A stretch of 64,000 nucleotides of DNA from Mariprofundus aestuarium (GTDB taxonomy: Bacteria; Pseudomonadota; Zetaproteobacteria; Mariprofundales; Mariprofundaceae): positions 248,001-312,000 of the forward strand of contig NZ_CP018799.1 of assembly GCF_002795805.1 (NCBI RefSeq). Reading direction: 5' to 3'. Each line of letters starts with the position of its first letter. The stretch's first letter is position 1. Shown in pieces: positions 58,022-64,000 of the stretch. Under the pieces are notes generated by a model that worked only from the letters and a program-made list of their open reading frames with translations, had not been told where the DNA came from and made no database searches. Both the position numbers and the translations under genes were made by a program.

Positions 58022-60613
58022 TCAGCTGTTTGTTCGCTCACTGGATTCAATTATGGTTCGCAGTGTCTGACTGAGCTTGGGGAATGAGAGAGGCTTGAGA
58101 ACAATCTCTGTGTGTTCACTGGCCCCCTGGGCTTCTGCGGCCCACTGGTCATCATAGCCGGTAATGAGAATCACCTGAATGTCGCTATCGATCTCTTTGG
58201 CTCGCCTGGCAAGCTCGGCGCCGCCCATTTTCGGCATCACGACATCACTGATAATGACATCAATATCGTTCTGGTTGGCATGGAATATCTCCAGTCCTTC
58301 TTGTCCGTTCGATGCTGTCAATACCCTGTAATCCATGCTCTCCAGGACCTCTCTGGTTGTGCTTCGAACCTCATCATCATCATCTACAAGAAGAATTGTT
58401 TCTCCCTCTCCGGGGACTGGTGCTTTCTCAGGCTCCTCTAACACCTTCTCATCTTCCTGGCACAGTGGCAGATATATATGGAATGTGGAGCCCTTGCCCT
58501 GTTCGCTCTCGATCTCAATGGTGCCCCCATGTGTTTGTATTGAGCCGTAGACCATGGCCAGACCAAGGCCTGTGCCTTCACCTACCCCTTTGGTCGTATA
58601 AAACGGTTCGAACACATGCTCCAGAGCAGCTTTAGGAATGCCGCTGCCATTATCGCTTACTATCAGGTGGGCAAGTCTTTCCCCCTTGATCCCACGGTGT
58701 TTTTGCTGAAAAGCAGTGGTTGTGGTGAAGGATTCAAGCATAAGATTTATTTTTGGTTGCTCTGTATTGCGAACAGCATCCCTTGCATTGTTCAGCAGGT
58801 TGACCAGAGCCTGCTGGAGCTGCGCGGAGTCTCCACGGATGGTCAGCCCTTCGTCGCACAGATCAATAGTGTAATCGATATTCTCAGGGATAATGCTTTT
58901 GAAGAGTGAAAGCTCGGTGCTCAGGAATGAGGTGAGAGAAAACGGCCGGGTGTTTACCATGTCCTTGCGGGCAAAGGTAAGCAGTTGCTTAACAATTTCA
59001 GCAGCATGTATCCCCAGTGTCTCTATATTGCTCAGCTTGGTGGAAACCAGTTCTTTATTACCCATCTGTTTTTTAGCCAGATAGAGGTTGCCCTGAATAG
59101 CGGCAAGTGTGTTGTTGAAATCATGGGCAATCCCTCCCGCCAGAGTGCCAATCGCCTCCAGCTTTTGAGATTGAAGCAGCTGCTCTTCAAGTTCCTTGCG
59201 TTCAGTAATGTCCTGCACTGTGCCGCTTGAGCGGATCGGGGTGCCTTCATTGTTATAGATCGTTTGGCAATGCTCATGTACATGTTTAATCCTGCCGCCC
59301 TTAAGCAGGAGCCTGTGTTCAATGTCGTAAGGGAGCCTGCTTGCCACCGAATCAGTATATTTCGAGTTGACTAGTTCCCGGTCATTGGGGTGGATTGCAT
59401 CAATAAATGCCTCGTAGGAGGCACCAAAGGCCTCTTTGTCTACTTCAAAAATCCGGAAGATTTCATCTGACCACTTAAGTTCATTGTTTGTAAGGTCCAA
59501 CTCCCAGCTGCCAACACGGGCGATTCGCTGAGCATCATTCATGCTGGCTTCACTCTGTTGCAGGTCCCGGGTTTTCTTCCTCACCTGTTTTTCAATCTCC
59601 TCGTTACGTTGCTGAAGCTCCCGGTCTCTTAGCTGGAAGCCACGCGCTGCAAACAACAGCAACAGGGTTAGAACCAATCCGGTTGCAAAGGCTGCTAACA
59701 GGTATTGATATTCGGTATCCTTCCAGTAAATACGTTTCTCGAAAATCAGTGTGGATTCAACTGCTCCAAACGCCAGATCGGGCTCACTTTGTAAGCTTTT
59801 GAACAGCAAGTGGCTACCCTGTTCGACAGTATTTTTTACCAGCAGATGTTCTTTGCCTGAAACCGGATGGTGGAACGTATCAAGTATTTTCCATGAGATA
59901 TTGAACCCCTGGGGGATCGTTACCGTATTCATTAAAGCCGTTGCATTCACTTTGACAGCAACCAAGGCGCTTACTTCTTCCATGTTTATCTCATCACTGT
60001 TGACGGCAGTGATGCCAGTAAAAACTGGCTTGAAGAGTGTGAAGGTGATGCCGCTCTTTGCCAAGTGCTCAAAAGAGGATGCTGTTGCTGATCTGGTATG
60101 AATGGCCTTGCTGATGTGAGGCCCATATTTGCCAATGGATGCCATATCCAGACCCAGCAAGGACGCATTTAGTGGGGTCATCGGTTCAATATACTTCACG
60201 GGGAAGGAGCTGTGGTCCGAGATACCACTGCTGCCGCGGACGGCATATGTCACAAAACCGATCTTCTGCATCTCTTTCTCAAAAGCCCCGACATCCGGTT
60301 TTAACACATGGGGGAGAAACGCTACGGAGAGAATATAGGGGTAATGCAGCAACTGATCTTCTGCGACAATCTGGAACTCGTCCGGCTCCACATAATCGGA
60401 GGCCCGAAACAGTGATATTATGTTGTCGGCTACCTCGTTGGCATGAAGGTTCTGTAGAAGCAACTGCTCCCTGATCTGCGCAGACTCTTCGAAGAAATGA
60501 ACTTCCGCATCAGCTGCTAACTTGTTGTATGCCAGCATGAGTAGCAGTGCTGTGATCAGCGCGCCGGCAATTGATGCAAAGTGGAACACCCTGTTTGTGG
60601 AGTAGGTCCTCAT
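58022..60613 (-). CDS. CHASE-PAS hybrid sensor histidine kinase
   Basis: An 863-residue membrane kinase. Membrane helix 1 (residues 12-30) is followed by a periplasmic CHASE domain (~60-280; FPVKYIEPMTPLNASLLGLDMAS) and membrane helix 2 (~305-325). A coiled segment leads to a PAS domain (~365-475). The HisKA H-box is IGTLAGGIAHDFNNTLAAIQGN. HATPase motifs are NLLNNARDAV, VSDNGSGIP and GTGLGLAMVYG. The C-terminal receiver has VDDDDEVRS, ISDVVMPKMGG and VLKPLSF. Phosphate would move from the histidine to the receiver, probably on to another protein. Its ATG follows the stop of the substrate-binding protein directly (TAAATG), forming an operon with that gene and an HD-GYP gene. Confidence 0.93.
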   Translation of the reverse strand: MRTYSTNRVFHFASIAGALITALLLMLAYNKLAADAEVHFFEESAQIREQLLLQNLHANEVADNIISLFRASDYVEPDEFQIVAEDQLLHYPYILSVAFLPHVLKPDVGAFEKEMQKIGFVTYAVRGSSGISDHSSFPVKYIEPMTPLNASLLGLDMASIGKYGPHISKAIHTRSATASSFEHLAKSGITFTLFKPVFTGITAVNSDEINMEEVSALVAVKVNATALMNTVTIPQGFNISWKILDTFHHPVSGKEHLLVKNTVEQGSHLLFKSLQSEPDLAFGAVESTLIFEKRIYWKDTEYQYLLAAFATGLVLTLLLLFAARGFQLRDRELQQRNEEIEKQVRKKTRDLQQSEASMNDAQRIARVGSWELDLTNNELKWSDEIFRIFEVDKEAFGASYEAFIDAIHPNDRELVNSKYTDSVASRLPYDIEHRLLLKGGRIKHVHEHCQTIYNNEGTPIRSSGTVQDITERKELEEQLLQSQKLEAIGTLAGGIAHDFNNTLAAIQGNLYLAKKQMGNKELVSTKLSNIETLGIHAAEIVKQLLTFARKDMVNTRPFSLTSFLSTELSLFKSIIPENIDYTIDLCDEGLTIRGDSAQLQQALVNLLNNARDAVRNTEQPKINLMLESFTTTTAFQQKHRGIKGERLAHLIVSDNGSGIPKAALEHVFEPFYTTKGVGEGTGLGLAMVYGSIQTHGGTIEIESEQGKGSTFHIYLPLCQEDEKVLEEPEKAPVPGEGETILLVDDDDEVRSTTREVLESMDYRVLTASNGQEGLEIFHANQNDIDVIISDVVMPKMGGAELARRAKEIDSDIQVILITGYDDQWAAEAQGASEHTEIVLKPLSFPKLSQTLRTIIESSERTNS

Positions 60614-61603
60614 TTACATCGTGATCCGAGTTGCTTTGGTCATAATGGCTTGAGGCAGCTTGATGTTGCTCTTCTCCATCAACGTGGTGTTAATGAACAG
60701 TTTCCAGCGCCGGTTCACAACGATGGGGATGTCGCTGATTTTCACCCCCTCAAGAACAGCGATGGCTACAGAAGCAGCCCATTCGCCCTGTTCTTCGGCA
60801 AGCTTTGTTGCAGCAAGCAGTGCATAGCGGTTCATCCAGTCGTAGTTGGTCACTGAAATAAGCCGCCCTTCCTTGAGTACATGGCTGGTGGCCTTCTCAT
60901 CGTCCCAATCCTCTATGCCTCCGTTGTTGCCCACGATCAAAAAGTCGGCTTCCCCCTGTGCTTTGCTATAGGCTTCCATCCAGTCGTCCATATTCTTCAC
61001 AAATATGGATGTGAGTCGAACCCCATTGCTTTCATAAACAGATCGGTTGAGCTCATACTCCTTGTGTTGAGAGAGCACATCTGCAGCAAGGTATATGCCG
61101 TGTCTCAAGTTCGCTACGCTGCTTTTTACATACTTCAGAAGTGGGCGCACAGGGGAGATCTCAATCATCCCTGTTGCATTGGAGTAAGGGTAGCCATAGG
61201 GCTCAACCGTTGAGTTAATACCGCAGAATACGACAGGTATTTCAGCATTCTTGAAATAGGGTTGTATAAGGTAGCGGGAGGCATTGTCGTCAGCAGCAAT
61301 CAAAATATCCGGCTTGCTCTCATCAATGTAGGCCTTTGCCTGCAGCGCCATCGTTTCACCAAATGTCTCACCCGTATTACGCTTGGTATCCAGATAGAAC
61401 TTATCCAGTTCACATTTGCCCTTCAGTACTGCTTCAATGCCATGCTCAATACCATCATTCCACTCGTAACCTTGGTGATATGAAGAGATATAGAGGCATT
61501 TTGCCGCAAGCGCAGGTGAAGCAATGAGAAGGAGCGGCGAGAAGAGTAGGATCAGCTTGGCCAGATATGAACGCATAAGGGATCTGTTAGGCGGGGAGGG
61601 CAT
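60614..61603 (-). CDS. Substrate-binding protein (ABC_sub_bind type), orphan
   Basis: A 329-residue periplasmic binding protein with a signal peptide (cleavage near PALA-AK) and the ABC_sub_bind (PF04392-like) fold: CLYISSYHQGYEWNDGI, DILIAADDNASRYLIQPYF, EIPVVFCGINST and SATSHVLK-like closing strands. No permease or ATPase genes are adjacent. Instead it sits between an HD-GYP gene (16-bp overlap) and a CHASE hybrid kinase, so it probably presents a ligand to that kinase. The start at 61603 has AGGAGGAGA about nine bases upstream; ATG 61576 has none. Confidence 0.85.
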   Translation of the reverse strand: MPSPPNRSLMRSYLAKLILLFSPLLLIASPALAAKCLYISSYHQGYEWNDGIEHGIEAVLKGKCELDKFYLDTKRNTGETFGETMALQAKAYIDESKPDILIAADDNASRYLIQPYFKNAEIPVVFCGINSTVEPYGYPYSNATGMIEISPVRPLLKYVKSSVANLRHGIYLAADVLSQHKEYELNRSVYESNGVRLTSIFVKNMDDWMEAYSKAQGEADFLIVGNNGGIEDWDDEKATSHVLKEGRLISVTNYDWMNRYALLAATKLAEEQGEWAASVAIAVLEGVKISDIPIVVNRRWKLFINTTLMEKSNIKLPQAIMTKATRITM

Positions 61604-62843
61604 ATGCTGCTGTCTCCTCCTGAAGGGTTGCTTTGATCCAGCATGTATCGAGGTTCCTCTCTACCATGGCGATGACGTTATGATCGAGTTTACCCTCCCC
61701 TGCATCTCGAGCTAAAATATCGAGAATCTGAGAAGGTGTCATGGCAGGTCGATAGGGGCGGTCCTGTGCTAGTGCCTGAAAAACGTCAGCCACGGCTACA
61801 ATGCGTGCCTCCAGTGATAGTCTGCTCTCCTTTATGCGGTAGGGGTATCCGCCGCCATCTACCCGCTCGTGGTGCTGGCCTGCCCACTGGGCGATATCAT
61901 CGAAGCCGCGAATTCTTTTCAGGATATTAAAGGTGTCGAAGCTGTGGCGCTGGATGGTTTTAAACTCCGTATTGGATAACTTGCCTGGCTTTTCCAGTAC
62001 ATTGTCGGGCACCCTGAGTTTGCCGATATCATGCAGCAGGCCTGCCAGGTAAAGCATGTTGCAGTTGTGGTCCGGGATTTCAAATTGCTCTCCCAGATAA
62101 CGAGAAAGGCAGGCGACACCTTCCGAATGTTCATATGTGAAAGGGCTTTTTGCATCGACGATGTGGGAGAAGATTTTCACGAGGCTTTTGACATCCTCAA
62201 ATTCAATGGGCCGGGCTGTTTCGTGGCTGATCCATTCGGAAACGTAACCATCAACATGTTCGCGCTCAAGTGAGAGCCAGAAAGCCTCGGAACTGGAGAC
62301 CTCTAAAAAGGCATCAACCAGATCAGGGTTGAACCAGCTGCCCCTCTTATCGACGATTTTAGCATTAATTTCATCCATACCCAGCAGGATATTGGCATCC
62401 TTGACCTGTGCATGCAGGGATAAAACATCAACGCGGTCGACAAGGAAAATCAGGTTGGCCATCAGGGCGGCCTCTTCCGGGAGGTCCATCTCTTTGAGTT
62501 TCGTCCAGTGGGTATGATGGTGAAGAATCACATCGGAAAGGTGTGCCAGTGGCGGCGTGATGCCGAGCAGGCCTGCACCGATCTCACAGTGACCGTGCAC
62601 CTGCTCCCACTCAAACTGGGCAAGTCGCGCATGCACGGAGGTGTTGGACACACCGCAGTCATGCAGAATCGCTGCCTGAAACAGACTATCCAGCGTCTTC
62701 GGATCCAGCCCCATGTGTTTGCCGCACTCGGCTGCCATGAAGCCAACACGTTTGCCGTGGTGAATCTGAACCACGCCTACAAGATCCAGCGCATCTGATA
62801 AAGAGTAGATCAGTTCATGCAGGTTGATATTAAGAGTGGTCAT
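61587..62843 (-). CDS. Tandem HD/HD-GYP domain protein
   Basis: About 418 residues. The N-terminal half (~20-200) is an HD-type domain with HHGKRVGFMA, ILHDCGVSNT, HCEIGAGLLG and HHHTHW, but without a GYP triplet. The C-terminal half (~215-400) is a canonical HD-GYP domain with EHSEGVACLSRYL, LLHDIGKLRVP and GQHHERVDGGGYPYRI. The C-terminal half should hydrolyse c-di-GMP. The N-terminal half might be a second phosphodiesterase or a regulatory site. ATG 62843 has AAGGGAGGGGG upstream. It is the first gene of an operon with the orphan binding protein and the CHASE kinase. Confidence 0.88.
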   Translation of the reverse strand: MTTLNINLHELIYSLSDALDLVGVVQIHHGKRVGFMAAECGKHMGLDPKTLDSLFQAAILHDCGVSNTSVHARLAQFEWEQVHGHCEIGAGLLGITPPLAHLSDVILHHHTHWTKLKEMDLPEEAALMANLIFLVDRVDVLSLHAQVKDANILLGMDEINAKIVDKRGSWFNPDLVDAFLEVSSSEAFWLSLEREHVDGYVSEWISHETARPIEFEDVKSLVKIFSHIVDAKSPFTYEHSEGVACLSRYLGEQFEIPDHNCNMLYLAGLLHDIGKLRVPDNVLEKPGKLSNTEFKTIQRHSFDTFNILKRIRGFDDIAQWAGQHHERVDGGGYPYRIKESRLSLEARIVAVADVFQALAQDRPYRPAMTPSQILDILARDAGEGKLDHNVIAMVERNLDTCWIKATLQEETAAYALPA

Positions 62844-63183
62844 CTTGCCCCCTCCCTTCCGACCGGCTTTATGCAAGAAGGTGTTATTGAAGTATCGGAG
62901 GCATAGGGGGGAACTTTAACGTTCTTTTATTGGAGTATGGTGTTTCTGTTTCTTGGCGAAGGCTTGCGTGAGTGTTTTGATGTGTTTACTGGCGATTGCC
63001 TGTTTAATGCATCTTTCAGCTGTCTGTAGTCGGTGTTCGGCATCCTTGCTGCGATAGTCTATAGTACGTTAAGATAAGCGGACTGCACTGTTGCTGTTAA
63101 CTATCCAGTTTCAATGAGGGATATGGGCACAAGGGGAGCATAAAAAAGAAAGTACAGGTTGGCGTCTTAAAGCCGATGGGGAA
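62844..63183. other. Intergenic region between HD-GYP and CBS genes
   Basis: A 340-bp divergent spacer. No gene or terminator-type hairpin was found. AT-rich segments on both sides should hold promoters. The ribosome-binding site of the CBS gene (GATGGGG) lies at its right edge, and the HD-GYP site AAGGGAGG at its left edge. c-di-GMP riboswitch motifs were looked for and not seen. Confidence 0.45.
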
Positions 63184-63582
63184 ATGATGACTGTAGAAAC
63201 AATCATGAGCAAAAGCCTTGTCATTGTCGATGTGTATGACTCGCTGAGAAAGGTTAAAAGAATTTTCGATAGTTCCGGATTCCATCATTTGCTCGTAGTC
63301 GAATCTGGCAGGTTGTTTGGGGTGATCTCAGACAGGGATCTCCTGAAGGCTTTGAGCCCAACCGTTGGCACTGTTTCTGAAACAGCCAGTGACGAAACAA
63401 CACTGAATAAAAGAGCGCATCTAATCATGACAAGGAACCCTGTTACTTTAGGGCCAGGCGCACGGATCTATGATGCGATTGAAATTTTCAACAGCCACGA
63501 TATTTCCTGTATACCTGTAGTCGATGACGAACATAAACCCGTTGGAATTATTAGCTGGCGAGACATATTGAAATCACTTTAG
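63184..63582 (+). CDS. Two-CBS-domain protein
   Basis: A 132-residue pair of CBS motifs. The first (MSKSLVIVDVYDSLRKVKRIFDSSGFHHLLVVE...GVISDRDLLK) and the second (IMTRNPVTLGPGARIYDAIEIFNSHDISCIPVVDDEHKPVGIISWRDIL) form one Bateman module, which in other proteins binds AMP, ATP or similar nucleotides. No effector domain is attached, so it may regulate a partner protein. Two ATG codons in a row (63184, 63187) can be the start. Its GC content looks lower than most neighbours. Confidence 0.9.
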   Translation: MMTVETIMSKSLVIVDVYDSLRKVKRIFDSSGFHHLLVVESGRLFGVISDRDLLKALSPTVGTVSETASDETTLNKRAHLIMTRNPVTLGPGARIYDAIEIFNSHDISCIPVVDDEHKPVGIISWRDILKSL

Positions 63583-63833
63583 CCAAAAAACATTATTGAA
63601 AAAATAGGAGCGTGTAGCTGGCAGTGGAAATTGTGGCTACGCTTATTGTGAGGATAAAAAAAATCCCGTAATAACAATGCCGCCCAGTTTTATCCGAAAG
63701 GGGAGATCCTTTATGCTTCCAATCCAATCTATGTGAGTGTCCGACGAGAGCAGCTATTCAGGGTCCGGTTGATTTAACCGGCAAGCGTTATTAACTGGTT
63801 GCATTTGACTCTGGAGTTGCGAAGTCTTGGCGG
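63583..63833. other. Intergenic region with small hairpins
   Basis: A 251-bp gap. CCGGTT-GATTT-AACCGG (63764-63780) is a perfect small inverted repeat. An imperfect hairpin AGCGTGTAGC...GCTACGCT follows the CBS gene (63609-63643) and may act as its terminator. No gene was found. Confidence 0.4.
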
Positions 63834-64000
63834 ATGAAATGTTTTGATGTTTTTAATGGTGATGCCGACGGCATCTGTGCGCTGCACCAGCTAAGGCTGG
63901 CTGAACCACTGGAGAGTGAGCTTGTTACCGGCGTGAAGCGCGATATATCGCTGCTTAAGCGGGTTGCCGCGGAGGATGGGGGCCGGGTGACCGTGCTCGA
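63834..64000 (+). CDS. DHH-family phosphoesterase, N-terminal fragment
   Basis: The start of a gene cut by the window edge: ATG 63834 and 55 codons. It opens MKCFDVFNGDADGICALHQL and continues with a VTGVKRDISLLKRV segment. The FNGDADGICAL motif (D-x-D-G with two metal-binding aspartates) is typical of DHH phosphoesterases related to RecJ and nano-RNases. Only the first motif is visible, so the type and the exact substrate cannot be told. Confidence 0.75.
   Translation, partial: MKCFDVFNGDADGICALHQLRLAEPLESELVTGVKRDISLLKRVAAEDGGRVTVL

Noticed and set aside
62844-63183. Possible c-di-GMP riboswitch before the CBS gene
   Set aside because: The position next to HD-GYP genes was suggestive, but the conserved GEMM motifs and paired helices are absent.

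Overview
The window looks like chromosomal DNA of a Gram-negative, respiring proteobacterium. It encodes outer-membrane lipid trafficking (Mla/MCE, AsmA), a TonB-dependent receptor, AmpD, a soluble lytic transglycosylase, the large NAD-glutamate dehydrogenase, UbiD, and HD-GYP/PAS/CHASE signalling proteins. The mixture (PyrR-PyrB-PyrC with a PyrK-like protein, a CoA-disulfide-reductase fusion, moderate GC) fits a deep-branching lineage such as the Zetaproteobacteria. That taxonomic guess comes from gene content only. No rRNA, tRNA, CRISPR array, insertion sequence or prophage was recognised.

Layout. 1-5.4 kb: tail of katG, a secretin-like protein, a cation diffusion facilitator, ampD coupled to a Crp/Fnr regulator, a DUF2892 protein, rlmN and ferredoxin. 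5.4-19.3 kb: a lytic transglycosylase, then a cobalamin operon on the minus strand. The operon starts with a cobalamin riboswitch (about 19.13-19.33 kb) and runs btuB, tonB, btuF, cobQ, cobU, cobT, cobC, cobS, btuC-like, btuD-like, cobO, cbiX-like, cobA and a small [2Fe-2S] protein. It covers uptake, adenosylation and nucleotide-loop assembly, with only two early corrin enzymes. 19.4-33 kb: a minus-strand lipid-transport supercluster. mlaF-E-D-C is followed by a very large AsmA-like protein and then by a second MCE set (MlaE-like permease, a nucleotide-binding subunit that has lost its ATPase motifs, an MCE protein, a TPR lipoprotein). The second set overlaps genes for an RsbW-like kinase, a STAS protein with a phosphorylatable-type serine, ubiD and a Sel1-repeat protein. 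This is the most unusual part of the window. It suggests a partner-switch module attached to an MCE transporter whose own ATPase subunit is inactive.

33-43.7 kb: ilvE, an RND/MMPL exporter, a four-domain sulfur-transfer fusion (CoA-disulfide reductase, rhodanese, TusA, DsrE-like) with a perfect AT-rich palindrome upstream, an RpoS-like sigma factor, DUF2934, cmoM, a 37-residue membrane protein and gltX. 43.7-50.2 kb: prmA, divergent from a flavin oxidoreductase, ruvX and a pyrimidine operon (pyrR, pyrB, pyrC, pyrK-like, DUF924) that ends in a clear terminator.

50.3-64 kb: a signalling-rich region. It holds a PAS protein directly abutting a PAS-HD-GYP protein in the same frame, a NarL-type response regulator, the giant gdhB, a radC broken by a 4-bp tandem duplication, and an operon of tandem-HD HD-GYP protein, substrate-binding protein and CHASE-PAS hybrid kinase. 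A CBS-domain protein follows, and the window ends inside a DHH-family gene.
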